Assembly (NCBI GenBank): GCA_020852155.1
Contig: JADZBJ010000228.1
Location: 1-19,102, forward strand
DNA length: 19,102 nt
Origin: Saprospiraceae bacterium
GTDB lineage: Bacteria > Bacteroidota > Bacteroidia > Chitinophagales > Saprospiraceae
Reading direction: 5' to 3'
The notes beneath the pieces are model-generated. The model ran no database searches. It saw only the letters and a program-made list of their open reading frames with translations, and was not told the DNA's origin. Below, in pieces: positions 1 through 7,682 of this stretch; position 1 is the first letter of the stretch; each line of letters starts with the position of its first letter. Position numbers and translations under genes: made by a program.

Positions 1-592
1 CCCAAACCACGGCAATATCAGCCACAGGTGAATTGGTGATCCACATTTTGGAGCCATTGAGGATATAACTGTCGCCGTCATCTTTGACATTGGTGAGCAT
101 TCCCGCAGGGTTCGAACCGGCATCCGGTTCGGTCAGACCGAAGCAGCCGATGAATTCGCCGCTGGCCAGTTTGGGCAGGTAGTGACGACGATGTTCTTCC
201 GAACCAAATTTATAGATAGGGTACATGACCAGCGAGCCTTGCACGGAAGCCATGGAACGGATACCGGAGTCGCCGCGTTCGAGTTCTTGCATGATCACGC
301 CGTAGGCGATTTCGTCCATACCACCGCAACCGTATTCAGCAGGCAGGGAAGGCCCGAATGCGCCGATTTCGGCCAGGCCTTTAAACAGATGCGTGGGGCA
401 TTTTGCCTTGTCGGCGTAGTGTTCGATGATCGGGCTGACTTCGGCCTTTACCCATTCCCGAACAGCATCGCGAGCCAGCAGGTGTTCAGGGGTCAGGAGT
501 TCGTCAAGCAGGTAATAATCGTGGTGTTGATAACGATCTTCTTTTGCAGTAGTCGGCTTGTATGGCGCCGAGTCAATTCCGTTCTCTTGCAT
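1..592 (-). CDS. gcdH: Acyl-CoA dehydrogenase, glutaryl-CoA dehydrogenase type (N-terminal part)
   Basis: The N-terminal ~197 residues are visible; the 3' part lies beyond the window edge. The protein is a flavin-dependent acyl-CoA dehydrogenase, and the family oxidises acyl-CoA at the alpha-beta bond. The segments SVQGSLVMYPIYKFGSEE, GCFGLTEPDAGSNP and NGSKMWITNSPVADIAVVW closely match what I remember of glutaryl-CoA dehydrogenase, which converts glutaryl-CoA to crotonyl-CoA in lysine and tryptophan breakdown. LTEPDAGS is the conserved flavin/substrate-contact segment. The ATG at 592 is chosen because it gives a short leader (MQENGIDSAPYKP) before the conserved LLTPEHLLARD helix. The FAD-binding C-terminal half and the catalytic Glu are not visible, so substrate specificity rests on resemblance. 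No signal peptide is present; a cytoplasmic enzyme is expected. Confidence 0.88.
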   Translation of the reverse strand, partial: MQENGIDSAPYKPTTAKEDRYQHHDYYLLDELLTPEHLLARDAVREWVKAEVSPIIEHYADKAKCPTHLFKGLAEIGAFGPSLPAEYGCGGMDEIAYGVIMQELERGDSGIRSMASVQGSLVMYPIYKFGSEEHRRHYLPKLASGEFIGCFGLTEPDAGSNPAGMLTNVKDDGDSYILNGSKMWITNSPVADIAVVW

Positions 593-714
593 CTTCAAAA
601 TGATGGTTAGGTATTGCGCCTTCGCACTTTAGTCAGGCGTTTAGTGAAAATGTCTGCAAAAGTAGTTAGAAACTGTTGTCCGTTCAGGAAAAATAAATGA
701 TATGTATCAGTATT

Positions 715-801
715 TTATATCAGGATTTAAGTGGTTTTGAAAATCTGCCGATTTGACTTTCCTGATTTTCAAGGATTTACAGGCATTAACTGCCAAAAAT
801 C
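715..801 (-). repeat. Interspersed ~87-bp AAATC repeat, copy A (diverged)
   Basis: This stretch matches the reverse complement of the repeat also found at 1796, 4726, 11067 and 12977. The match is clear from 715 to about 784 (TTTAAGTGGTTTTGAAAATC, then CTGATTTTCAAGGATTTACAG) and weak in the last ~17 bp, where the GACTCGCGTC end has decayed. It lies upstream of the acyl-CoA dehydrogenase start and downstream of the minus-strand lipoprotein. Its outer end reads CCTGATATAA, as in copy D, rather than the CAGGGTATAA type of copies C and E, suggesting two subfamilies. Nothing else is recognised in the 593-850 gap. Confidence 0.7.
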
Positions 802-850
802 TACTTGTGCGGGCAAAACTGACGTTGCTCATACGCGCCGGATTGAGGTG

Positions 851-1660
851 TTAAATTTTTCCCAGCGTTGTCTGGCAATAGATTGGTAGTGGCGCATCAG
901 GACGGTTGCGGGCCGCATCAATTATCTCGCGCAGGGGTTGAAGGTCGCCGTCAAATTGCCGGACAAAAGCCTCGTGTGTGCCGTTGGGTAGTACGCTGTT
1001 GTGGAGTTGCACCTGTCCGGTGCCGGATACCGAAAAATAACTGTAATAACCTGGCGGCAATGCAACATCAGCGCTGCGTTTTTTCAGGTCAACCAGAAAC
1101 TGGTCGGCGGCGGGTTCGCTGGCTTCGTCAGGCGTGGCGGCAAAGCCCCATAAATAATGATCGGGAATGCGGAGGGTGACAAAATTCAGGATGTTAACGG
1201 CGCTGGCATCGGGCATGTGCAATGTCGTTTTGTTGCCTTCCACATGTAGCGTGCCCTCATTTCTTATCAGGTCATTAGCGCCCACATTGATCTGGATGTC
1301 ATAAATGCCATCACTCAAAGCGCCAAAGGCGACAAATGTCCGGGCCTTGTTCACGCCGCCCATACAAGGTTCCGGTAACCGGACGCCGGCAATATGAACT
1401 TTAATGGTTTGTGGCAGCCGCTCGACACTGACTTCAAGCACCGGCTGGTCGCAAGGGTAGGTTTGCGCGCTTTCTATCCACAAACCCAATTGTGCGCCGC
1501 CGTTTTGTTCGTCGCGTTGCTCAAATAAATCCACGTTAAATTCCGGGGGCGTATTGACCACAATGTCGTCGTCATTTTCCAGCGGCATTTTGCTACAGGA
1601 AACGAATAATAACAGCGCGAACAGACTTGTCAGAAAGGGTAATTTTAAAACCATAGGCAT
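851..1660 (-). CDS. Putative lipoprotein of unknown function
   Basis: I do not recognise this 269-residue protein. Its N-terminus is a lipoprotein signal: a hydrophobic stretch at residues 7-20 ending in a lipobox-like LFVSC, with the lipid-attachment Cys at position 22, followed by SKMPLENDDD. The acidic residues just after the Cys may act as a surface-export signal, as described for some Bacteroidota lipoproteins; that is inference. The mature part looks like beta-rich extracellular sequence with two Cys (in YPCDQP and EPCMGG) and one near the C-terminus (IYCQTT). Start codons at residues 1 and 3 (positions 1660 and 1654) are equally plausible. It is separated from yceI by a divergent intergenic region of 336 bp. 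Confidence 0.75.
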   Translation of the reverse strand: MPMVLKLPFLTSLFALLLFVSCSKMPLENDDDIVVNTPPEFNVDLFEQRDEQNGGAQLGLWIESAQTYPCDQPVLEVSVERLPQTIKVHIAGVRLPEPCMGGVNKARTFVAFGALSDGIYDIQINVGANDLIRNEGTLHVEGNKTTLHMPDASAVNILNFVTLRIPDHYLWGFAATPDEASEPAADQFLVDLKKRSADVALPPGYYSYFSVSGTGQVQLHNSVLPNGTHEAFVRQFDGDLQPLREIIDAARNRPDAPLPIYCQTTLGKI

Positions 1661-1795
1661 GATGTGGACAGGATTGCGATGGCTGGAGATATTCTGCCTA
1701 ACGACGAAACGGAGTATATTGCTGCCCGCGCCCTTCAGTATATTCAGGGTTTTTCCTTATTCTTCATAAAAACACATTTACGGGCGCCATAAAGA

Positions 1796-1882
1796 GGTTT
1801 TGAACGACTCGCGTCCGTAAATCCTTGAAAATCACTGAAATCAATCCAGTAAATCTTTAAAATCATTTAAATCAGGGCATAA
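1796..1882 (+). repeat. Interspersed ~87-bp AAATC repeat, copy B (full length)
   Basis: This copy begins GGTTTTGAACGACTCGCGTC and ends AAATCAGGGCATAA. AAATC-type words have TC at offsets 3, 13, 22, 26, 35, 44 and 53 from the first A of GTAAATC, the same offsets as copies C and E without any indel. It lies in the 1661-1996 gap between the divergent lipoprotein and yceI genes. The rest of that 336-bp gap holds only a candidate promoter (1910-1917) and a short GGTAATTACC palindrome near 1931. Confidence 0.85.
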
Positions 1883-1909
1883 AATGAAGTTTTCGGTAGA
1901 TGTCTGTCG

Positions 1910-1917
1910 TAGTTTTG
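1910..1917 (+). promoter_or_regulatory. Candidate Bacteroidota -7 element for yceI
   Basis: TAGTTTTG fits the Bacteroidota -7 consensus TAnnTTTG. A recognisable TTG at -33 is lacking; only a TTTTC run lies about 20 nt upstream. A start about 7 nt downstream would give a leader of about 70 nt before the ATG at 1997. The call rests on the -7 motif and its position only. Confidence 0.35.
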
Positions 1918-1996
1918 CGGGCATTTTTATGGTAATTACCTTAATTCAAAACCGCTGACTTGACCATTTGCTTTTATTTTTCACATCAATCTCTTT

Positions 1997-2674
1997 ATGT
2001 TACGTTCGATTTCTGTTGCAAGCATCCTTTCTTTTTTTCTGTTGAGCCTTTTTGCTTGTAAAAATGATTCAAAACCAGTTGAAAACACTGTTCAAGTCCC
2101 TAAACCTGATACAATTCGGGTTGAGCCAACGCCAACAGAGGGCGCGGCCACCTATCAGGTGACCGAAGGAACCATTAACTGGATGGCGCGCAAAGCCATC
2201 GGTGGCGGCCACGAAGGCACGATCAAGGTTGAAAGCGGAGAAGTCATGGTGAATCAGGGCAAACTCCTGAAAGGCAATGTCAAGATTGCTATGAACAGCA
2301 TCGAAGTTATGGGTATGAAAGACCCTGGTGAAAAGCGCGACCTGGAATCGCACCTGAAAGACAGCGATTTTTTTGAAGCACGCAAATTCCCGATTGCCGA
2401 ATTCAAGTTTGACGAGGTTTTACCCAGCAGTATTCCCGATTTTAAATCCGTTGTGGCAGGTGAATTGACCATCAAAGGGAAAACCAACGCGGTGAATATT
2501 CCAGTAAAATTCACCTTGAGCGGCAACGATCTGACGGTTGAAAGTTCAGGATTCAGTATTAACCGGACGGAATTTGGCATCAACTTCAATTCCGGTAAAT
2601 TAGGCACGGTTAAGGATAAAATCATCCAGGACAATGTGCTGCTGCGCTTTACGCTGAAAGCGACGAAGAAATAA
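1997..2674 (+). CDS. YceI-family lipoprotein
   Basis: This 225-residue protein has a lipoprotein signal (hydrophobic residues 5-20, LFAC lipobox, Cys 21) followed by a low-complexity linker and a YceI-like domain from about residue 50 (YQVTEGTINWMARKAIGGGHEGTI) to the end. The segments MKDPGEKRDLESHLKDSDFF, FPIAEFKF, VAGELTIKGKTNAVNIPV and SINRTEFGI match the lipocalin-like YceI fold, whose known members bind polyisoprenoid or similar lipids in the periplasm. Being a lipoprotein, it is probably anchored in a membrane. The exact ligand cannot be read from the sequence. The GH5 gene starts only 15 nt downstream, so the two are probably cotranscribed, although no functional link is obvious. Confidence 0.9.
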   Translation: MLRSISVASILSFFLLSLFACKNDSKPVENTVQVPKPDTIRVEPTPTEGAATYQVTEGTINWMARKAIGGGHEGTIKVESGEVMVNQGKLLKGNVKIAMNSIEVMGMKDPGEKRDLESHLKDSDFFEARKFPIAEFKFDEVLPSSIPDFKSVVAGELTIKGKTNAVNIPVKFTLSGNDLTVESSGFSINRTEFGINFNSGKLGTVKDKIIQDNVLLRFTLKATKK

Positions 2675-2689
2675 CACCATCGTTAAAAT

Positions 2690-4750
2690 ATGAAATCCGT
2701 ACTCTTCCTGCTGTTTGCGTTGGTCTGTTTGCCCGACGCAGCGCACTCGCTTGACATTTACAAAAATGGAAATTCGCTGATTATCGACGTTTGGAACGTC
2801 AATGGAACGGTGTCTGAAACCACTGCCAGCCAGCCTTACGAAGGCGGGCAGCATTACCAGTTCCCGTACGCATCAGTGAATAACTGGGCAGGGTACGGAT
2901 TGAATATGGACAACTGGGGCAGCGGTAGCCCGGTTAATTTTTCAGGATTTACGCATTTGCGCATTGCCTACCGAGGGCTGTCTGCGGGGCATTTTTTAAG
3001 CATAAAATTACGACAGGGAAACAGCGTTTTTGGTCCGGAAATTACCGTCGGGGGCGCTACCTCAACGTATACGGTTGTTAATTTGTCACTGCTCAGTCTG
3101 GCGGGTAGTTCGGGTATCAATCTGAATGAAATTTCTGAGATTGACCTGAGTGTCACCACCCAAAATGGCAATACAGGCACGGTGTATATTGATGCCATTG
3201 AATTGTATAATTCGACGCCTTTGCCCACTTCGACAGCCTGGGATGAAGCCAATAGTATGCAGATGGGCCTGAATCTGGCCAATTTTCTGGAGGCCTACTG
3301 GTTGCTTCCGTTCAATGCCTATCCTGATGCAGCACGTTTCGTGCGCTCGGACCTCGCTTTTTTTAAAAATGCCGGCTATAAAACCATTCGCATGCCGGTT
3401 ATTTTTGAAAGGTTGGCCAATGCCAATGCGCCGTACACCCTGAATACCAACCAAACGGCCTTTGCACTCGTAGATTCGGTCATTGCCTGGGCCAATGCCT
3501 TTAATATGAACCTCATTATTGATAACCACCACGGTTATGAGGTGACCGATGCGAATTATCAAAGTGAAATACCGCGCAAATGCGCCATCTGGCGGCAACT
3601 GGCGCAGCGTTACGGGGGCTTGCCTGCCAATCGTTTCTTTTTTGAACTGTACAACGAACCCACCAACAGCATTTCCAATACCAACCTGCGCGCCATGATG
3701 CAGGCCATTATTGATACCGTCAGGGTGTACGACAGTAACCAGACCCTGATTATTGGCGGCAATGGCTGGAATTCAGCCAGCGGACTAACCAGTTCGGAGC
3801 CTTATTACGACGCCAATGTCATTTACACCTTCCACAACTACGACCCTTATTTTTTCACACATCAGGGCTTTAGTTGGACGGGTCTGCCGACAGGCGTGAC
3901 TTTCCCGCAAGGCGCTGACCTGAGCGATCTGGCCAATACATTTCAATCGGTCAAAGACTGGTCGGATTTTTACGACGTGCCGGTTTTTCTCGGCGAATTT
4001 GGCGCGGGCAGTTGGGCTGACGCCACCAGCCGTTGTAACTGGATCGAAGCCATGACCGACAATATTTACCTTCAAAATTTCCCTCACGCCTACTGGTCGC
4101 CCAAGCACATGCCTGATGATTTCGGGTTTTTCACCAGTACGCCGCCCAGCGCTTCGAATGTTGTGCCGTGCTTTGCAGATGCCCTGAACCTGAACCTCAC
4201 ACCAGCCTCCGTGGATTTTATTTCGGCCTATACACGCTGTGATGATCGGCAAAATGAACTGCGCTGGTCGGCATTTACCCCCGACGCTGGATTGAAGTTT
4301 GAAATCCAGCACAGCACCGACGGCTTCAACTGGTCAACTGCAGGCTGGCTCGAAGCGCGTGCCGGCCAACAGGATTACGCCTTCAATGACCAACCCGGCG
4401 ACTGGCGTCACTACCGCCTGGCCTGCCATAACCTGAGCGGCAAAGTGGAGTACTCGCCGTTATTATCTGCTGCCTGCGGAGAAAACAATACCCTGCAAAT
4501 TTTTCCGAATCCTACCGCTGGCAATGCTTACCTGAGCATTGAATCGGCCTACAGCCAGGATGCTATCCTGACCATTTATGACCGTCAGGGCCGCCTGATT
4601 CAGCAACAACAACAAGGCCTGCACGTGGGTGAAAACCTGTTGCCGGTTAGCCTGGAAGGCCTGTCTGATGGTCTTTACTGGATCGCTATACTGGCTGAAA
4701 ACGGCGTTTTGCTGGGGCAGGGCAAGGTGTTGAAGGATTCGCGTCTGTAA
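2690..4750 (+). CDS. Secreted GH5-family glycoside hydrolase (probable cellulase) with T9SS sorting domain
   Basis: The 686-residue protein has: a signal peptide (residues 1-20, MKSVLFLLFALVCLPDAAHS); a beta-sandwich, carbohydrate-binding-like module at about 22-175; a GH5 catalytic domain at about 185-500; a beta-rich Fn3-like module at about 505-595; and a T9SS type A C-terminal domain at about 602-682 (IFPNPTAGNAYLSIE, LSDGLYWIAI). GH5 landmarks are IIDNHHGYE, the acid/base Glu323 in LYNEP, TFHNYDP and the nucleophile Glu436 in FLGEFG. GH5 enzymes cleave beta-1,4-glucans or mannans with retention; cellulase is the best guess, but mannanase or xyloglucanase is possible. T9SS export would place it outside the cell or on its surface. 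The last eight codons and the stop lie inside interspersed repeat copy C. Confidence 0.92.
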   Translation: MKSVLFLLFALVCLPDAAHSLDIYKNGNSLIIDVWNVNGTVSETTASQPYEGGQHYQFPYASVNNWAGYGLNMDNWGSGSPVNFSGFTHLRIAYRGLSAGHFLSIKLRQGNSVFGPEITVGGATSTYTVVNLSLLSLAGSSGINLNEISEIDLSVTTQNGNTGTVYIDAIELYNSTPLPTSTAWDEANSMQMGLNLANFLEAYWLLPFNAYPDAARFVRSDLAFFKNAGYKTIRMPVIFERLANANAPYTLNTNQTAFALVDSVIAWANAFNMNLIIDNHHGYEVTDANYQSEIPRKCAIWRQLAQRYGGLPANRFFFELYNEPTNSISNTNLRAMMQAIIDTVRVYDSNQTLIIGGNGWNSASGLTSSEPYYDANVIYTFHNYDPYFFTHQGFSWTGLPTGVTFPQGADLSDLANTFQSVKDWSDFYDVPVFLGEFGAGSWADATSRCNWIEAMTDNIYLQNFPHAYWSPKHMPDDFGFFTSTPPSASNVVPCFADALNLNLTPASVDFISAYTRCDDRQNELRWSAFTPDAGLKFEIQHSTDGFNWSTAGWLEARAGQQDYAFNDQPGDWRHYRLACHNLSGKVEYSPLLSAACGENNTLQIFPNPTAGNAYLSIESAYSQDAILTIYDRQGRLIQQQQQGLHVGENLLPVSLEGLSDGLYWIAILAENGVLLGQGKVLKDSRL

Positions 4751-4812
4751 ATCATTGAAAATCAAGAAAATCAATCATGAAAATCTGCAAAATCACATTA
4801 ATCAGGGTATAG
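4726..4812 (+). repeat. Interspersed ~87-bp AAATC repeat, copy C (overlaps the GH5 3' end)
   Basis: Full-length copy. Its first 28 nt differ at only three positions from the same end of copy E, and the downstream AAATC words have the same spacing as copies B and E. The first 25 nt lie within the GH5 reading frame, encoding VLKDSRL and the TAA stop. The outer end reads AATCAGGGTATAG. Confidence 0.85.
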
Positions 4813-4829
4813 TTTAACCACCCCCAAAA

Positions 4830-4873
4830 ACAACAGCGCCAGGTCATTGCTCATCAATGCCTGGCGCTGTTGT
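4830..4873 (-). terminator. Rho-independent terminator for the minus-strand lipoprotein
   Basis: A long hairpin: a 14-nt arm ACAACAGCGCCAGG pairs perfectly with CCTGGCGCTGTTGT. After a one-base bulge, CATTG pairs with CAATG around a CTCAT loop. Read on the minus strand, the stem is followed by a run of five T, as expected for termination of the gene ending at 4891. It may also stop transcripts from the convergent GH5 gene, but the plus side lacks a T run. Confidence 0.8.
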
Positions 4874-4890
4874 AAAATATGGTGGTCGAA

Positions 4891-5637
4891 TTACTTCAAT
4901 TTCGTGTTAACCGCAATCGAAGGATTCTTTTTGCTTTGTTCTTCATTAAACGGCTTGATTGTGATGGTCATCGTATGACCGCCGTCGCTGATTTCAGCCA
5001 TTTCATTGTCCGGTTTTTTAATCTGGCTTTCCGGGAAGTGGTAGATTTGCTTGTAGCTCATGTCGGCAAAAAACATTTTCACCATTTCCAGAGATTCTTC
5101 ACCACTTTCTTCGCCGGTGTTTTCAGCCATGGCTTTTTTCATTTCAGCGCCGATGTCGCCGGTTGCCGAACGTTCGAAAGTTTTGCCATTGAATTTGAAT
5201 ATTTCATCGGTTTTGCTTTCGTATTTCTCCTTGTTGATGACTTTCAAGGCACGGTTCAGTGCTGCAATGTCAGCGAAATCAAAAGTATAACCAAACTGAA
5301 ACGCTGAAGTATCATTGATTTCAACGACGTTGGTAATTCCCTGGATGTTCTTCAATGAGGTACTTACTTTGCTCATTTCCTGGCCCATCGTTGCCATGGA
5401 GTTATCCTGCTCCGCACCGCCAACAACAGCGCCCGTCGAATCCGTCTGCGTGCTGTCAGGCGCCATGCCTTTCACCATATCCATCATACCTTTCATCTCG
5501 CTCATGTCAATCATCATTTTGTATTGACCTTTGCCGTCTTTTTTAAATGTAACTTCTTCCACAATGTGGAAACAACCCGTCAGGGTCAAGCTGCCAATAG
5601 CAATCATCGTTAGCAGCGTTTGTTTGAAATTTTTCAT
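4891..5637 (-). CDS. Putative lipoprotein of unknown function
   Basis: A 248-residue protein with a clear lipoprotein signal: hydrophobic residues 8-20, lipobox LTGC and lipid-attachment Cys 22. The start FHIVEEVTFKKDGKGQYKMMIDMS, a beta-hairpin with a DGKG turn after the Cys, is a pattern I associate with uncharacterised Bacteroidota lipoproteins. A methionine-rich segment (MSEMKGMMDMVKGM) and a flexible Asp/Thr/Gln/Ser linker follow, then an alpha/beta region that includes EVSTSL-like amphipathic helices. The C-terminal segment GHTMTITIKPF returns to beta structure. It stands alone between two terminators. Function unknown; an envelope location is likely from the signal alone. Confidence 0.8.
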   Translation of the reverse strand: MKNFKQTLLTMIAIGSLTLTGCFHIVEEVTFKKDGKGQYKMMIDMSEMKGMMDMVKGMAPDSTQTDSTGAVVGGAEQDNSMATMGQEMSKVSTSLKNIQGITNVVEINDTSAFQFGYTFDFADIAALNRALKVINKEKYESKTDEIFKFNGKTFERSATGDIGAEMKKAMAENTGEESGEESLEMVKMFFADMSYKQIYHFPESQIKKPDNEMAEISDGGHTMTITIKPFNEEQSKKNPSIAVNTKLK

Positions 5638-5832
5638 AAAAATTGATTTTTTTAATCTTTGATGTGGGCGATTGAACGTGCCGGACAGCCACTAACGTTA
5701 ATTAAATAACTCGCGTATGTGGCCGTGTCAATGCAGCCCTGTTTGAGCCTCAAAAGGCGGCGTAAAATTGTTGAAAATTTTTGGGTCAATGACAGAAAAC
5801 TTCTGAAACGGCAGCAACGGCTGGCAGCAAAT

Positions 5833-5862
5833 AAAAAAGGCTGCCAATTGGCAGCCTTTTTT
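5833..5862. terminator. Bidirectional hairpin terminator after tRNA-Glu
   Basis: A perfect 30-bp palindrome: six A, GGCTGCC, AATT, GGCAGCC, six T. It begins immediately beyond the 3' end of the minus-strand tRNA-Glu and has a T run in either reading direction. It should end the tRNA transcript before the lipoprotein gene. The adjoining stretch 5638-5832 shows nothing I can name. Confidence 0.85.
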
Positions 5863-5863
5863 G

Positions 5864-5935
5864 TACCCCGTACGGGAATCGAACCCGTGTTACAGGAATG
5901 AAAATCCTGCGTCCTAACCCCTAGACGAACGGGGC
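5864..5935 (-). tRNA. tRNA-Glu (anticodon UUC)
   Basis: A 72-nt cloverleaf. The acceptor strand GCCCCGT pairs with ACGGGGT, leaving a G1-U72 wobble, as I recall for other Bacteroidota tRNA-Glu genes. The anticodon stem is CAGGA/TCCTG with loop TTTTCAT, giving anticodon TTC. The T arm contains GGGTTCGATTCCC and the D arm TCTAGGGGTTAGGA. The discriminator base is A and no CCA is encoded. Confidence 0.96.
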
Positions 5936-5952
5936 TTTTGCTAAAAGCGACG

Positions 5953-5984
5953 CAAAGATATATGCTGCTAGGTTGAACAACCAA
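5953..5984 (-). promoter_or_regulatory. Promoter of tRNA-Glu
   Basis: On the minus strand, TATCTTTG (5960-5953) matches the -7 consensus TAnnTTTG exactly. TTG words lie 17 nt (5980-5978) and 21 nt (5984-5982) upstream, bracketing the usual ~19-nt spacing of the Bacteroidota primary sigma factor. Transcription would begin about 10 nt before the tRNA at 5935. Confidence 0.65.
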
Positions 5985-6076
5985 GTATTTGCAAAAAGAT
6001 TTTTCAAAAAATTTTTCATCCTGACTCAACCCAAACCATCTTTGCAAGGTTTCGACATGCGTACAATGCCTTCCAT

Positions 6077-6907
6077 ATGCACCCAAAGTTCTCCATTTCA
6101 TTCCTGATTCTCCATTTTTTATTCATTTCTGCTATGCTTTCAGCCGCCTCGGTGGATACCGTGGAAATCAACAGCGTCGCTATGCGCAAAACGTCGCGCT
6201 GTATCGTTATCAAACCCGAAACCTACAATATTCATAGCGACGCTTACCCGGTGCTGTATCTGTTGCATGGCTGGAGCGGCAGTTATGCAGGCTGGCTCTC
6301 CGAAGCGCCCCAACTGACCGATATGGCCGATCGTTTCCGAATGTTGATCGTCTGCCCCGACGGCGGTTATGACAGTTGGTACCTCGACAGTCCGGTGGAT
6401 TCGACCGTCCGTTACGATACCTACATATCCAGGGAGGTCGTAGATTATATTGACTACTACTACCACACCCGCCGTGAACCCGCTGGTCGGGCTATTTCAG
6501 GCCTGAGTATGGGCGGCCACGGCGCCATCAGCCTGACCATTCGTCACCCGGAAACATTCGGCGCTGTGGGTAGCATGTGCGGCGGACTGGATCTTCGGCC
6601 TTTCAAAAAAAATGACTGGGACTTGCAAGGGGTGCTGGGTAGCCCGATGACCCGTTGGGAAAACTGGGAAAAAAATTCGGTCATCAATCTTTTGCCAGCA
6701 CTTAAAAACCGAAAAATACCCATGATACTCGATTGCGGTTTGGGTGATTTCTTTCTTCCGGTCAATCGTGCCGTCCACCAGCGACTGCTCGAATTGGGCA
6801 TCCCCCATGAATACACCGAGCGCCCTGGCGAACATAACAGCGCCTATTGGAGCAATGCTGTGGATTATCAGATTGTATTTTTTGACAAGTTTTTTAATCG
6901 AAAATAA
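6077..6907 (+). CDS. Secreted esterase of the esterase D / feruloyl esterase-like family
   Basis: A 276-residue alpha/beta hydrolase of the putative-esterase family. Residues 1-24 form a signal peptide (FLILHFLFISAMLSAAS), so it is probably periplasmic or exported. The oxyanion-hole region LYLLHGWSGSYAGW is followed by the nucleophile elbow GLSMGG with Ser144, Asp224 in LDCGLGDFF and His253 in GEHNSAYW, completing a plausible catalytic triad. The family includes S-formylglutathione hydrolases, feruloyl esterases and mycolyltransferases; the substrate here cannot be assigned. queE begins 5 nt after the stop, so these genes are probably transcribed together. Several ATGs lie close upstream, but 6077 is the first in frame that begins the signal peptide. 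Confidence 0.88.
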   Translation: MHPKFSISFLILHFLFISAMLSAASVDTVEINSVAMRKTSRCIVIKPETYNIHSDAYPVLYLLHGWSGSYAGWLSEAPQLTDMADRFRMLIVCPDGGYDSWYLDSPVDSTVRYDTYISREVVDYIDYYYHTRREPAGRAISGLSMGGHGAISLTIRHPETFGAVGSMCGGLDLRPFKKNDWDLQGVLGSPMTRWENWEKNSVINLLPALKNRKIPMILDCGLGDFFLPVNRAVHQRLLELGIPHEYTERPGEHNSAYWSNAVDYQIVFFDKFFNRK

Positions 6908-6912
6908 GAGTA

Positions 6913-7674
6913 ATGATCAAACTCCGACTGGCGCGACTGAACGGCGAACCCGAAATTTTTCACTCCATTCAGGGAGAAGGTAAAAGCATAGGCGTACCAT
7001 CGGTTTTTGTCCGCACCTCGCTTTGCAACCTGCACTGTATCTGGTGCGATACTGATTATACCTGGAATTGGAAAGGCACGCGCTTCACGCACCACAACGA
7101 TGCGCAGCCGGGCTATGAAAAATTTGATAAAAAACGCTGGATTGCAGATTGCGCCATTGCAGACGTGGCAGAAAAAGTCCAGCGCTTTCGCTGTCCGAAT
7201 ATCATCCTGACGGGCGGCGAGCCGCTCATTCAGCAACCAGCGCTCACCGAACTCATGCGCCAATTGCGCGAAACAGATAGTCTATACCGCTTCGAAACGG
7301 AAACCAACGGCACACTCATGCCCACAGCCGATTTCGATGCCGCGATCAATCAATACAACGTTTCTCCCAAACTGGAAAATAGCAACAACGTCCGCCGCCT
7401 GCGCGAAAAACCGGCGGTGATGCGTTTTTTGGCACAAAACCCGAAGTCGAATTTTAAATTTGTACTGGCTACTCAAAATGACCTGAAAGAAGTACTTGAA
7501 CTAAAAAAGAAGTACGGCATTTCATCTGAAAAAATATGGCTCATGCCCGAAGGCGTCAGCCGCGAACAACTGGCCGAGCGCCGCGAATGGTTGGTAGATG
7601 TCTGTAAAAACGAGGGATTCAGGTACTCTGATCGCCTGCATATCCAAATCTGGGGCTCCAAAAAAGGTGTATAA
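6913..7674 (+). CDS. queE: 7-carboxy-7-deazaguanine synthase (radical SAM)
   Basis: QueE converts 6-carboxy-tetrahydropterin to 7-carboxy-7-deazaguanine, a step in making preQ0 and queuosine. In this 253-residue protein, the start IFHSIQGEGKSIGVPSVFVR is typical of the family. The cluster-binding motif CNLHCIWC places the three Fe-S Cys at 38, 42 and 45 (CX3CX2C), and the SAM-binding motif NIILTGGEPL follows. FETETNGT and YNVSPKLENS are further QueE landmarks. It appears as the second gene of a tight run with the esterase (5-nt gap) and the amidotransferase (8-nt gap). queC, queD and queF are not in the window. Confidence 0.92.
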   Translation: MIKLRLARLNGEPEIFHSIQGEGKSIGVPSVFVRTSLCNLHCIWCDTDYTWNWKGTRFTHHNDAQPGYEKFDKKRWIADCAIADVAEKVQRFRCPNIILTGGEPLIQQPALTELMRQLRETDSLYRFETETNGTLMPTADFDAAINQYNVSPKLENSNNVRRLREKPAVMRFLAQNPKSNFKFVLATQNDLKEVLELKKKYGISSEKIWLMPEGVSREQLAERREWLVDVCKNEGFRYSDRLHIQIWGSKKGV

Positions 7675-7682
7675 CCCGCATT

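Noticed and set aside
5719..5901. Small plus-strand open frame ending in RTGIEPVLQE
   Set aside because: It runs through the terminator palindrome and into the antisense strand of the tRNA-Glu. The familiar-looking peptide is a typical false translation of a tRNA gene.
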